From Catonia carolina (lineage: Eukaryota > Arthropoda > Insecta > Hemiptera > Achilidae), in NCBI GenBank assembly GCA_035578175.1, contig JAQMRL010000001.1:63821553-63885552 (forward strand): 64,000 nucleotides of DNA, in the 5' to 3' direction. Shown here piece after piece: positions 1 through 10,313 of this stretch. Both the position numbers and the translations under genes were made by a program. Position 1 is the stretch's first letter. Each line of letters begins with the position of its first letter. Under the pieces are notes generated by a model. It saw only the letters and a list, made by a program, of their open reading frames with translations, searched no databases and was not told the origin of the DNA.

Positions 1-1109
1 TCTGCTAAGACTTGATGAAATCTCTCAACCTTCCCATTACAACTAGGGTGGTAAGGCGTACACTGCAACTTTTTAATGCCTGATAATTTGCAGGTTTCTT
101 TGAAAAGGTTTGAAACAAAATTTGAACCTTGATCTGTCAGTAACCTACACGGCACACCGTACTGAATTATGATCTTACGAACAAATGCTCTTGCTATAGT
201 AGAGGCTTTAATGTCAGGCAGTGGTATAGCTTCTGGGTATCTAGAATGATCAATAAATGTAAGCAAATATTTATTTCCGTGTTTGGACGTTTGTAAAGGC
301 CCTACGCAATCTAGACTGACTAAAGACATCGGTTCTAACACATCTTCGAATTGTCCCATCGGCGCGCGTCGTAACGCACCTCGTTTCCTGTGGTTGCATG
401 AGATACAACTGGTTACATAAGATTCAATATCTTTTCTCATGTGTGGCCTAAAGTATCGGGAACTGATTATTTCATAAGTACGTTTAATCCCTTGATGACC
501 TGAGAATACGGTATCATGATGTAATTTTATAGCTACAGAAACTAGTTCTTGCGGTATTACCAAAAAATGTTTACCCTCATCAATTTTGTATAAAAGTTTA
601 TCTGAATCTAACGTAAAGGATTTTAAATAATTTGGATCGTTCCTTTCTAAAGCATTAAATATACCTTGACAATACACATCTGTGGTTTGATCTTTTAAGA
701 TTTCTAATCTATCTACATGCGGTACAATGATAGTATTTATTTGGTGACTTAAGGTATCGACATTTACATGAGCTTTCCCTGGCTTGTGCTCCACGTCGAA
801 GTCATACTCGGACAGTTTAATTGTCCACCGAGTCAATCTACATCCTGGGTCTTTAGCATTCATTAGCCATTTTATAGCAGCATGGTCTGTGACAAGGTGA
901 AATTTTCGACCTACCAGATAGCATCTAAAGTGGTGTGTAGCAAACACGACTGCCAAAAGTTATTTTTCCGAAACCCCATAGTTCTTCTGGGATTTGGTTA
1001 ATAACTTACTCGCATAAGCTATAACATACTCTTGTCCTCTTTCGTCCACTTGGCTCAGTATGGCTGCTACAGCGTAGTCACTTGCGTCAGTACTTAAGAT
1101 AAATAATTT
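1..1109 (-). pseudogene. LTR retrotransposon pol remnant (RNase H and integrase)
   Basis: Minus-strand translation gives one nearly continuous frame. It runs from an RNase H domain (LSTDASDYAVAAILSQ near 1095-1050, VTDHAAIKWL near 890) through a linker into an integrase. The integrase has an HHCC zinc-binding domain (HHDTVFSGHQG, then CISCNHRK near 390). Its DDE core reads SLDCVGPL, LLTDQGSNF and YHPSCNGKVERFHQ, the last near the window start. This order is that of Ty3/gypsy-type pol; protease and reverse transcriptase are missing. One in-frame TAA (plus-strand 960-962) breaks RNase H after YGVSEK. The gene runs off the left edge, so the integrase C-terminus is not seen. It is dead in this form because of the stop and the deletion that removes RT. 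Confidence 0.88.
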
Positions 1110-1230
1110 AGCCAGATAGCAATGTCTCTGGCGGTTTTACTGTAGCTAAACTACCAAACCTTTGTACACCAAACGGCTTACTCACCGATGGCTTAGGCGG
1201 TACATTGAGAGTCGATTTACGAAAACCCAT
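1108..1230 (-). pseudogene. 5' stub of an LTR-element ORF fused to the RNase H remnant
   Basis: A 40-codon minus-strand reading frame starts with ATG at 1230 (MGFRKSTLNVPPKPSVSK) and ends at TAA 1108-1110. There it meets the RNase H frame in another phase. The simplest reading is the start of the same element's gag or gag-pol gene joined to RNase H by an internal deletion. I recognise no domain in the 40 residues. The assignment to gag is inferred from position only. Confidence 0.45.
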
Positions 1231-2440
1231 TATAAAAATAAATAATAAATAAAAAGTAAATACTGAAATTAAACAAAATAAAATACTAAAAATTTACGTC
1301 TGATAAAATAATAAAAAAAAACAAATAAAGCCAAAGGGAAGCTACCCACAAGACGTGGTTTAGTTCGGTACCTATCAAAAGAATTCAAGAGAACACGAAC
1401 TAACAAACGAAAACAACGCTTTCACCAAATATGTCGTGCCCGAGCGGTAAGGCTTTGGTGGGTAACTAAATAAATAAATTAGCCAACTCTTCGTTGTAGG
1501 TTGTTCAAATTATTTGTTTATGATTCAAGTTATAATAATATTTTTAAATTACAAAGTGCTACGTTATATTGATATAGTTATTCTCATGAGAACTATTGTT
1601 ACGTTAGTAACAAAATAAGTGATACGTTAATAAGCCATTTATTTTAAAATACTTGCGTAAAGCGCGTTAATAATTATTTAATATAATAAAATTATAAGAT
1701 ATCCCTTAACCTTAAGTTAGCATATTTAATTAGCTTCTAATACTTTACTTTAACATTATATTTAAGACATTTATGAATCTAATAAGAGTTTAAAGTTGTT
1801 AAATAATGCCATGTTAAACAAATGTCCAAGAGTTTGAGACTCTTACCTATTAGCAATATCTTCATGCTCCTCCTTAGTAAGACTTCTAAGAACCTTCTCG
1901 GTCGGTGATCAAGATTGTTGTCCCTTTTGGAAGGTACAAGCTTAAGAAAGAAAACTCTGTTTCCTGTCTCCCCCCAAAGTATATTTTGTAATCTCTCATT
2001 AAGGCTACATGGTTACATTAATCTATGCTATCAGTTAATTTTACAAAACCATAAATAATTACAAGGAAGTGAAAGAAATACGTTTCTACTTTTACATTAA
2101 TTAATTTTAATCAAAGGTGGTTTCTTGTTACTTTGAATTACACACTTTTACACTTTAATATTTACCTCAAACTTACATAAAGAAAAATGATTACAATTAG
2201 ATATAAACGAAAAGAAACTAATGAGCTGATAACATAGGTTAAAGTAACCGGTAGTTGGTTAGGTAAAGTAGATACCAATAAAGTAAAGGAAGTACTTTCC
2301 AGTAAATGGTAAATTCAAACAAAGAAAGAAAAAAAAGAATTCATGAGAATATAACAATTAACAGAAGTTAATACAATAAAATAATAAAATATAATAATTA
2401 AGTATCATCCCTTATAATTAAAGTCTAACCCCCAGTCACT
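1231..2440. other. AT-rich non-coding stretch, probable leader/LTR of the deleted element
   Basis: No protein-coding frame is supported here. By position it should hold the 5' leader and LTR of the minus-strand element at 1-1230. I could not find a second LTR copy, a convincing primer-binding site or a target duplication, so its borders are not assigned. Confidence 0.4.
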
Positions 2441-2711
2441 ACAATGCGATGGCATACCTGTCTCGTTGTTGGTGGTGGTGTTGGTCCGGCTGCGCTTACG
2501 CTGTACCGTCTCGTACCCTTCGTTTTCGTCGGTGGTGGGAATTTTCATGGTTTCAGGCGGCGTTGCCATGCCGCAGCGTTGCCAGTTTTTCCCAACTGAC
2601 AGTACTCTTCACCTTCTTCGCAGGTGGATGCAGTACGGAGTTGTAAACATGTGGTGTGTAGCTAGTCTAGATAGATGATGTTCGCTCAACCGAGTCTAGC
2701 TTCGCAATCGG
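2441..2711 (-). mobile_element. Jockey-clade family B, 5'-end fragment (B0)
   Basis: The stretch around 2537-2635 matches the 5' UTR and ORF1 start of the family B copies near 14640-14740 and 33770-33880. Shared pieces include the ggcgttgccatg start context and the cttcaccttcttc block. The outer edge near 2690-2711 (gtctagcttcgca) matches the 5' end of copy B2 near 33965. Only the first few hundred bases of the element remain, in minus orientation. It abuts the Tigger transposase reading frame at 2711. Confidence 0.7.
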
Positions 2712-3706
2712 TGGTAGGGACACAACTGTCACGTGGTTGCTTCTAGCTAATTCAATTAGATCAGTATTCCGAACATGGCTATATTGTCCATCCAAGATTA
2801 GGAGAACTGGAGAGTCCTAAGTTGGGTTCACTTTCTCTACGAAATGCTGGAACCGTTTGGTAAAAATGTTGGTTTGAACCCAACCTGACGGATGTGCAAT
2901 TCCAACGGTGCCTTGGGGAGCCCCTCTCATTAGTTGGTCATTCAGTTTTTTCCGGGAAATATAACTAAAGGAGGAACGAAAAGTTCAGAGGCAATCATAC
3001 ATACTATCATTGTCGCTCCTCTCTCCGCTGATGTAAGAGCGGCGATTTGGCGTTTTCCTCTTCTTCCAATTACCGAAGGAATTTTACTCTGCACTATGGT
3101 CAGGCCAGTTTCATCTACGTTTTTTACTCGATCAACCGGATATTTGTGTTTATCATAAGCTTCTTCTAATATTGTAAAAAAAGCAGTGTCGTTTTCTTCA
3201 TTAAAGTCTAAGGCACGTGAAAAAGAAGTTCCACAGGGCTTGCGTAAAGACAAAGTATCTTTGTGACGCTGTAGGAATAGGTCGACCCAAGCACGGCCTG
3301 CTTGTCCTTGCTTAAAAGGATATTCAACGCCGTTTTTAATCGCAAGCTGGAATGCCATACGCCGTTGGTCCCCTAGGGTAAACCCATAAAATTTTGCTTC
3401 CATATGAAGTATATAAGCAACTAGTTGTTTTTCCAGTTTATATCCTAGTATTGGCTTCCGTCCTATTTTGGTAGTCACTAATTTAGAAGGGGATACATCA
3501 ACTTTATTGCTAAGATCTCGCAATGTACCACGAGGTACGTTAAAAGTTTTAGATGCTTTGAGGGTGCCCATCTTTTTTTCCCTAACGGCACGGATCGCTT
3601 TTTTCATGTCCTCTTCAGCCCATTGACGTCTTTTATTTTTAAAAACATTTGGGCTTCCTTCTAGGCATTCTGAAACGGAAACTGTGTAGATTAGTCTCTT
3701 TGACAT
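2712..3706 (-). pseudogene. pogo/Tigger-type transposase (Tc1/mariner superfamily)
   Basis: ATG at 3706. The 254-residue frame holds an N-terminal psq-type helix-turn-helix (RRQWAEEDMKKAIRAVRE ... ASKTFNVPRGTLRDLSNKV) and a CENP-B-like region. The start of the DDE domain follows (NVDETGLTIVQSKIPSVIGR ... LFVPPLVIFPGK). At 2942 it stops, but the next frame continues the family sequence (LNDQLMRGAPQG ... LLILDGQYSHVRN), which points to a 1-nt loss. A further in-frame TAG follows VNPT near 2820. The gene then ends at VVSLPP where the Jockey fragment begins. The transposase is therefore broken by a frameshift, a stop and an insertion, and its last catalytic D region is lost. Confidence 0.9.
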
Positions 3707-3709
3707 TTT

Positions 3710-3753
3710 GGTCTAAATTTCGACTAGTAGTAGTGATAGTCGGAATTTAGACC
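3710..3753. repeat. Short inverted repeat in the Tigger 5' flank
   Basis: GGTCTAAATTTCGACT at 3710-3725 pairs with AGTCGGAATTTAGACC at 3738-3753 across a 12-bp loop. A third copy of the second arm lies at 4074-4089. The first arm starts four bases upstream of the transposase ATG. These may be subterminal repeats of the Tigger element, but I cannot show its true termini. Confidence 0.6.
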
Positions 3754-4157
3754 ACCGCATGCTTCAACTTTCTAGGTTATATACGGCCTTGAACGGGAGG
3801 TAAGCGATTAAACTAAAATAAAATTTAAGAACCTAGAACCTACTTAACGCGACAGTTTAACGATTTTACAATTAATACTAAAACGCTAGGAGTAAAATAT
3901 TGCGAACACATACCTGAAAAAGTCTTTAAAATTACAAATACGAACTTTTTTGTAACTTTCACGCAACGAGTGATCAAGCGGTACTGAGGTTTCTAAAGAC
4001 GATAACGTATTGGAGAGCTGTTTCACATTTTTCCCGCACGACTGCAGCGCTTCTGAGTACGCCAAACCCTGGTAGTCGGAATTTAGACCCTGGTCGAAAA
4101 TTGGACAGTCTCCTCTGCAATTCCAATACAGTGATATAAAATACAATTTGTGCTGAT
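3754..4157. other. Non-coding stretch between Tigger and A1
   Basis: Apart from the repeat at 4074-4089 I see nothing here. Short open frames on the minus strand resemble nothing and have no supporting context. Confidence 0.4.
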
Positions 4158-5321
4158 CCTGTTGTCAGCATCTTAGTTGAAAGTGGAGAAGTGTCGTTAC
4201 ACAGACGTCGCCAGCAACTTATTTTGACGTACTTTGCTAAGTTGAAAGCTAGACCTTACAATTTCTTGCATGACATCATTCTCAACAACCCGTCATGATT
4301 AGCATGTGATAAACCTCCGAAAGCCTTCAACATTCGGTGTAAGAGCGTTGCAGATCGCTAACAACCTGAATATTGCTATTCCTCGTGTCTACCCATGTGA
4401 TCCTTGTCTATTTCCACCCTGGACCATTTCTCAGTTACACTTTAACCTTTGAAATGTGTAAATACTCAAAGGCAGGCACTAGCTGTGTTGTATTTAATAG
4501 CATTTTCAGTGAGTTAGTTGAAGCTATTAAACCATCTGCGGTTGTATGCACTGATGGATCAAAGTCGGATGTTGGAGTTGGTTGCTCGTTTGTTGCCAAT
4601 GGAAGAAGTTATCTGTTTGGATTACCTGCGGGAACCAGTATTTACTCGGCTGAACTCTATGCTATCAGCAAAGCTCTTTCTGTAGTCTGTGTGCGTGGGC
4701 GTCGGGTGTTGGTGTGCACTGATTCGCTCAGTGCTCTCAAGTCGATTAGTGATGTGTATTCACGCCACCCGTTAGTTGTGGACGTCCACGGCACCTTGAA
4801 GCAGCTAAATGATAGAGGAGTAAGCTTCGTTTTCTGCTGGGTTCCGGGTCATGCTGGAATCTCGGGAAATGAGGCTGCTGATCTGGCCGCTAAGGAGGCG
4901 GCACGTCACCCGGCCTTCACGAAATATCTGACTGCGTCAGATTTCGTGGGCCTGGTGAAGCGTTTCATCACTGATTTCTGGCTGGTAGAATGGACTGGCT
5001 CTCATGGCAACAAGCTACGTGAGAAAAAAACATGACGTTAAGCCTTGGCCTACGTCGCTGAGGAAGAACAGAAGGGAAGAAGTTGTCATCGCTCGACTTA
5101 GAATTGGCACACCATATTAACGCATGGGTATCTCATGACGTCTGGTGATGCTCCAGTGTGTGGCAGATGCGATTGTCCTTTGACAATTAAACGTGGTTTG
5201 GTAGATTGCGTCTGCTACGCAGCTCTGCGTCGGCGATTTAAAATACCCTGCGAGTTACGAGATGTACTCGGCGACGACAGCCATGTTTTGGACTCAACGT
5301 TAAGATTTCTTAGATCCATTA
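4158..5321 (+). pseudogene. Family A (I-clade) copy A1: ORF2 3' part with RNase H
   Basis: Sequence from about 4158 matches the ORF2 3' part of the complete copies (compare 21905). The copy is therefore 5'-truncated and lacks ORF1, endonuclease and reverse transcriptase. The RNase H domain is readable (CTDGSKSDVGVGCSF, TAELYAISKA-like block, CTDSLSALKSI, WVPGHAGISGNEAADLAAKE). The frame breaks near 4300 and again near 5025. The C-terminal zinc knuckle is altered: CGRCDCPLTIKRGLVDC has R where other copies have H. At 5321 the copy is cut by the Harbinger element and resumes at 7836. It belongs to the 3'-end subtype shared with A4 and A5 (ELRDVLGDDSHVLDSTLRFL). Confidence 0.9.
5319..5321. repeat. 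Harbinger target-site duplication, left (TTA)
   Basis: TTA here and TTA at 7836-7838 flank the terminal inverted repeats. Removing the element restores the family A reading gatccattagt seen in other copies (for example 48540). Confidence 0.92.
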
Positions 5322-5461
5322 AGGCCTGGTCAAACAGAACGCGTTCCTAGCGCGCGACAAGACGTCAATAACGTTTCGTAATGACGCCGCATACTTTGGA
5401 TGGCAAACTGGTCTGACGCTAGAGCGTCCATGCAAGCGCTACTTATAGCAGTTGTGGCACG

Positions 5462-7451
5462 ATGACGAGTGATTTAGACGTAGAAGACCTGTTACTTCTG
5501 TACGCATTATCACGCTCATGCAGAAAACGTGTGTGGGTGCATAATATTAACAAAAAAAGAAAGGAATATGGGGAATACCACCGTTTGTGTCGGGAACTTT
5601 CATCGTACGAGGATCGTTTTTTTAAATATTTTCGTATGTCTCAAGATTGTTTCGAAGCGTTGCATGAACGGCTCATTCCAAAAATAAGTAAATGTACTAC
5701 CAACTGGAGGGAGTCAATTTCAACAAGAGAAAGACTAGTTATTTGTTTAAGGTAAGAAAATATTTATTATTTTTAAAATACATTTTTAGTTTGTTGTAGA
5801 ACGGGCTGAATGGCTTCAATTTCCTCCGAAATTGACAATGCCGTTGTAGAGTTGTGCTGGCTGCTTCTCTTCACATAGTAGTGTCGTATGTAGTTCCAGA
5901 GTTTGTGTTGACAGTAGCTATAATTATTTGAGAACCATTTTCCGTGAGGGAGCTGGGGATGTCGAAGGCGTGGGAATCGTTGCTCGTACTTAGCACAGAA
6001 TAAGTGGGTGAATACGATACTTCAGCTTTTTCTTCTAATTCGTTTAGTTCTACATCAGCAAATAATTTAGAAAGTTCCAGTTTAAGCAATATTTGGTTCT
6101 TAGATGAAAAAGTTTTAAATGTTTGGGCATAACTTTTAAATAAATTATCAATTGCATCGTATTCAGGTTTTTTCTTCTTTTCAATAAAATCGATTACTTT
6201 ATCAATGTCACTACTTTCCTTTTTCTTTCTTTTGAGAAGTGGTACGGGCGTAGACGTAGATGCCGATGTACAGTCTACTGGTGTAGAAATAGATATTATG
6301 GAAGGAGGTGGCGGTGTAGTAGGAAGGAATGTTTCTGGAGGTGTCTCTGACGAAGGCGTTTCTGGTAGAAGTATATCCGAATTAGAAACATTTGATGACC
6401 TACATCGATCAGTTAATGTTATCTCCAAAAACTGTAAATTTGAAGCCCAAGGCCATTTTGAAAACTTTTTTCTTGCTTGGCCGGTCGTACCTGCAATCTC
6501 TTTTTTATACCTCATGTCTCTTAAGCTTTTCCATTTTTTCGTAGCTATGTCACCTGAAAAAAATAAAATAAAATAACTACTTATTTTGTTTCAGATATCT
6601 GGCTACGGGAGACTCGTATCAAACCATAGCCTTCTCCTTCCGAGTGGGTCGCTCAACGGTGGGTAGTATTGTCAGTGAAGTCTGTAAAGAAATATGGAAT
6701 ACGCTGCAACCAGTATATTTGCCATCTCCTACAGAAGAAACTTGGAAGCAATCAGAAATTGGTTATCGGAATTTGTGGGATTTCCCTAACTGTATCGGTA
6801 GTATTGACGGTAAACATGTTTCTATAAAGTGCCCCCAAAATAGTGGATCTGACTACTTTTGCTATAAGAAGTTTTTTTCTGTGGTTCTTCTTGCTGTTGT
6901 CGACCCATTTTACAAATTCCTTGTTGTTGATATTGGTAGTTATGGTCGTCTTAGCGATAGTGGCATATTTGAGAACTCGGGGTTCTATAAAGAATTTATC
7001 CACGGAAAAACTCTTCTACCTGATCAACCACTTCCAGGCACCAACGATCCCTTACCTCAAGTACTTATTGGTGACGAGGGCTTTGCTTTGAAATCATATT
7101 TAATGCGTCCATTTCCAAGAACAGCAGCTGTACATGACGAAAAAAAACAAAATTTAATAAAAGGCTTTGTCGAGCACGACGTGTAGTCGAAAATGCATTT
7201 GGCATATTAACACAAAAATGGCGTATTTTTTACGACCTATTGAGTGTGATGTTAATACGGCTATTGATATAATTAAAGCAACATGCTGTTTACACAATTA
7301 TATAAAAATAAAACAAGGAACAATAACCGTAGAGCCCGAAGAAGAAAATGAACCCATGCGTGCTCTGATCCCACATCGCCCAACAAACGTGAGATCCACG
7401 ACTGCTGCATTCGAAATACGTGAAAAGTTTGTATCTTATTTTAACAAATAA
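5462..7451 (+). pseudogene. Harbinger transposase, two exons, two compensating frameshifts
   Basis: Exon 1 is 5462-5751 (ATG at 5462; N-terminal region ending in a helix, RERLVICLR). A GT at 5752 and an AG at 6593-6594 (tttgtttcag) bound an 843-bp intron. Exon 2 starts at 6595 and reads on in phase (YLATGDSYQTIAFSFRVGRS). The DDE nuclease is clear: first D in IGSIDGKHV, second D in GRLSDSGIF, E in LIGDEGFALKSYLMRPFP. Then follow the RRVVENAFGIL helix and CCLHNYI. The frame shifts near an A-run around 7140-7160 and back near a T-run around 7222. All family motifs are therefore present but not in one frame. Both slips lie in homopolymers, so sequencing error is possible. The MADF gene exon 2 lies antisense in this intron. 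Confidence 0.92.
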
Positions 7452-7617
7452 AATGGTTTTATTATAAAAGTATGGTTCATTATTTACCTGTATCATTGAT
7501 TTCAGCACCAATTTCTTCCCATAGCTTTGTTTTTATAGAAATGTCTTTATACGAACTGTTCCTTGTATCATATAAACAAGGATGTTTTCTCACACACTCT
7601 ATCAGTTTTTCAGTCAT
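5871..7617 (-). CDS. Harbinger MADF/BESS-type accessory protein, two exons
   Basis: Exon 1 is 7617-7488: ATG (MTEKLIECVRKHPCLYDTRN), then the MADF domain, ending at a CAG|GTAAAT donor. Exon 2 is 6553-5871, entered after ttttttcag. It completes the MADF domain with TKKWKSLRDMRYKKE and FSKWPWASNLQFLE. A Ser/Thr/Pro-rich linker with a basic patch (KRKKKE) follows. The C-terminal BESS-like helix reads LFKSYAQTFKTF ... LKLELSKLFADVELNELEE. The joined exons total 813 nt, exactly 271 codons with TGA, so the gene looks intact. In PIF/Harbinger elements such a partner binds DNA and helps the transposase enter the nucleus and bind the ends. That role is known for the family and inferred here. Its intron contains the transposase exon 2. 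Confidence 0.88.
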
Positions 7618-7835
7618 CTTGAAATAACGACAGGCGTACACTGAAATTTTGTAATAACATACAACGCGACGTACCAACGCCGCGTCAAAGCGTTGCGTAC
7701 TACTAGCGCCCTCGCGCTGTGTGACGGGTACTAACTTCAACAATGGAACACAAGTGAGCGCTCTAACGCGGCGTTAGTCAGCGACGCTATTACGTCTTGT
7801 CGCGCGCTAGGAACGCGTTCTGTTTGACCAGGCCT

Positions 7836-8100
7836 TTAGTCTAAATAACAGTGTCTGATAGGGAAATAGTAATATTAGTTTAATATTATATGTGTATTTG
7901 TGTATGTTTTTTATTTTCGTGGCCCCTTTACAGCCTACTTTTTATCCTTCAGGTCGGTGATATTACCTTTTAATGTAAATTAATATATTTGCTGTGATAC
8001 TAGTTTGTAAGATATTTATTTGATAAGTTATAAATGTTGTTTATTCCAACTGTGTTATTAGATTTAAGTTTGTTTGTATGTTTATCCTAAAAGTTTTTAA
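7836..8100 (+). mobile_element. A1 3' UTR, second piece, ending at the piggyBac TTAA
   Basis: Sequence after the Harbinger element (aacagtgtctgatagggaaa) matches the ORF2 end and 3' UTR of A4 (48557 on) and A5. It includes the repeated cggtgatatt and gtgatactag blocks. It stops at TTAA 8097-8100, where A5 (near 60687) continues with tataagtg. The next bases here are piggyBac-type CCCTCAAACC. Confidence 0.88.
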
Positions 8101-8190
8101 CCCTCAAACCACGCAATGATGTGAACGACCGACGTAGCAGCAACCGTAGCATTGAAGTCGCCGTTTGAATTGTTTTTTTTATCTATCTTT

Positions 8191-8975
8191 TATCCAAAAA
8201 ATGTGAAATTTTTACGACACGTTCACAAATTGTTAACCGTTGTTTTAAAAAAAATACATGCAAATCCGTTTTTTACGCCTTATAAAGCTAACTTACGAAA
8301 AACATGTTGCAATTCGTGTAAATTTCAGCTTTGAAGCTGAAATTTCAGGCCTACATATTTTTTCCTGTTATTTTAGTTGGTGTTATAGAAAAATGTCTAA
8401 CAAAAAATTTGGTGTAACGTACGCGTTAAAGTATTGTCTTTTGACGGAGGTTTTGCGTAAATAAAATTTAGTAAAAATTGCATTTTTTAATGGAAATGCA
8501 ACAATACAAAACGACGCGTTTTTGCTGTCAGCGTATTCTGTCTTTACCCAAAAAATTTGAAATTTTTATGACACGTTCACAAGTTTTTGGCCGTTGTTTA
8601 TAAAAAAAACCATGCAAATCCGTTTTTTACGCCTTATAAAGCTAACTTACGTAAAACATGTTGCGATTCGTGTACATTTTCAGCTATGAAGCTGAAATTT
8701 CAGGCCTACATATTTTTTCCCTGTTTTTTTAGTTGGTATTATAGAAAATTGTCAATAAAAATTTGATGTAACGTACGCGTTAAAATCTTGTCTTTTGACG
8801 GAGTTTTTGCGTAAATACAATTTAGTAAAAACCGCATTTTTTAATGGAAATGCAACAATACAAAATGACGCGTTTTTGCTGTCAGCGTATTCTGTCTACC
8901 CAAAAAATTTGAAGTTTTTATGATACGTTCACAAATCTTTGGCTTTGTTTAAAAAAACAAACATGAAAATCCGAT
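8191..8975. repeat. Tandem repeat, about 354 bp, 2.2 copies, in PB1 subterminal DNA
   Basis: Units start near 8191, 8546 and 8900 (ccaaaaaatttgaaatttt). The ends gctgtcagcgtattctgtc fall at about 8524 and 8878, giving a period of 354. Each full unit carries a perfect or near-perfect hairpin (tttcagctttgaagctgaaa at about 8324) and the block taacgtacgcgttaaa. The repeats lie between the piggyBac terminus and the transposase stop. I read them as subterminal repeats of the element. Open frames within them are not credible genes. Confidence 0.85.
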
Positions 8976-9298
8976 TTTTGGACAAAGGCCGTTTTTGTTT
9001 CAGTCAATCAAATAACAAAATTCTTTTACCACCGTAAATTCCGATTTTTATTTTCTTTATTTAGGAGGCGAAGAAATCCTATTACTGACAAAGTGTCAGA
9101 CTCTATCGGGATACGTGTGATCCGAAAATTCTGACTAAAACTCACCCTCCGTCGCTAGGTATGTGAAGTATAATAGGATACCATTCCTTACCCCAGGGCG
9201 GTTCATCATACTTCACAGACTTAGTGGCATTTCTAGCCTGAAAAGTGAAATATCAAATCTTACAAACTAATATTTGGAGAAAATTTCAACTTACTTAT
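8976..9298. other. PB1 3' non-coding DNA
   Basis: Between the tandem repeats and the transposase stop. No coding signal or recognised repeat. Confidence 0.4.
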
Positions 9299-10301
9299 TT
9301 ACAATTTTAGGTTTATCCTTGTATGGTATACTCCGAAGCAGTCGTACACGCATAACGGCACATTGCACGATCCGCATTTCGCTGTTGTCAAACTACGGAC
9401 TCTGTTGTTTGCCTTACACACAACACACTGTAACTGTCTGTAGTTTCGTACTGGAAAATGTCTACCTGAGTCGTGTTGTAAGCGTTGTAATGTCGTGTCT
9501 CGTATGTATGTGATCCGTACAGGGGCCCCTCCAGGTGCTGAAAGAATTAACACTTTCAGAACCTCATCTCTATACCATCTATACGGATTTCTGTGTGTGA
9601 TTGTGTTGATGGATTTGAATGCAATATATGAATTTTGTAAGAGCGTGTCAAATAAATGAAAAAACAATTTTTTCGTCCACTTGTTCGTTCGTCTGTGCAT
9701 AAAGAAAGTAGCCATCAGTTGGTCTGCTACGTCCACGGTCCCCATATGTTTAATGTAGTCATGTATAATTGTTGGCGTAACCTTCAGTCCGTCTGGGGTG
9801 ACATACGTCCCGTCCTCAGAGTGTGAGTGTATCGTTGAAAGAAATGTAAATAATGTTTTGTCTCTAAACTGTGTAAATGTCACCCCGTCCAGAGTTACCC
9901 TAGAAGCTAGTTCGTAAGTCTTCAGTCCTAATGTTTTTTTCGTTTTCCTTACGGAATTCAGCAGGCATACCAGTTCGGCAAGTACGGGCTGTACCACAAG
10001 CCAATATGCCAGCCGCTCTCAGTCGACGAAATAATGAAAGCGACGTGAAAAAATTATCCATTCTAAATGTGATGGTTTTTATTTATCAATACCTTACACA
10101 AATCAACAACCGTTCTTTCCGTAATTGTTTCGTCGTCCTGTAATTGTACTCTCGTGCCTGAATACACTTGTACGTTGTAAACGTATGAAGAAGCATCAGC
10201 AACCATAAAAACCTTTATGCCGTATCTTTTCCGTTTTTGAGGCATGTACGCTTTGAAGATGACACGACCTTTAAAAGCGCAGATAACCTCATCAACAGCC
10301 A
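9299..10301 (-). pseudogene. PB1 piggyBac transposase, C-terminal part
   Basis: The piece begins at the Jockey target site inside the conserved NPTKHLAVDEVICAFKG region and continues with KAYMPQKRKRYGIKVFMVAD. After NHHI the reading frame shifts to MDNFFTSLSLFRRLRAAG ... ACGT. It shifts again near 9940 to FTQFRDKTLFTFLSTIHS, HMGTVDVADQL (the last catalytic D region) and a C-terminal Cys-rich domain (CVVCKANNRVRS ... CGSCNVPLCVYDCF). So all domains of a piggyBac transposase C-terminal half are visible over three frames. The gene is dead twice over: internal frameshifts and the 4.5-kb Jockey insertion. Confidence 0.9.
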
Positions 10302-10313
10302 AGTGCTTAGTAG
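10302..10313. repeat. Target-site duplication of Jockey B1, left (agtgcttagtag)
   Basis: The same 12 bp occur at 14803-14814. Removing everything between them plus one copy rejoins the piggyBac reading LYNPTKHLAVDE in frame, which confirms the insertion. Confidence 0.96.

Larger units (their letters stand above)
5322..7835. mobile_element. PIF/Harbinger DNA transposon, complete ends
   Basis: A 2514-bp element starts AGGCCTGGTCAAACAGAACG and ends with its exact reverse complement. The terminal inverted repeats agree perfectly over the first 44 bp (5322-5365 against 7792-7835). The 3-bp TTA duplication and the two-gene content (DDE transposase plus MADF-type protein on opposite strands) are diagnostic of PIF/Harbinger. 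It sits inside A1, so it is younger than A1. Confidence 0.96.

Noticed and set aside
3886..4146. 86-residue minus-strand open frame
   Set aside because: No recognisable domain, no start context and no second copy; it crosses the repeat at 4074-4089.
4140..4165. Target duplication for A1 (gtgctgatcc here against gtggggtcc at 29132)
   Set aside because: The match is too weak and gapped to claim; A1 is left without a duplication.
4373..5035. A host RNase H gene
   Set aside because: The same RNase H is the ORF2 domain of family A in five other places, with matching flanks.
8152..8464. Short plus-strand open frames in the PB1 tandem repeats
   Set aside because: Low-complexity repeat DNA; the frames are not kept between repeat units.
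8101..8975. CRISPR array
   Set aside because: The direct repeats in the window are either long tandem units or transposon duplications, with no short repeat-spacer pattern. The DNA is clearly eukaryotic.
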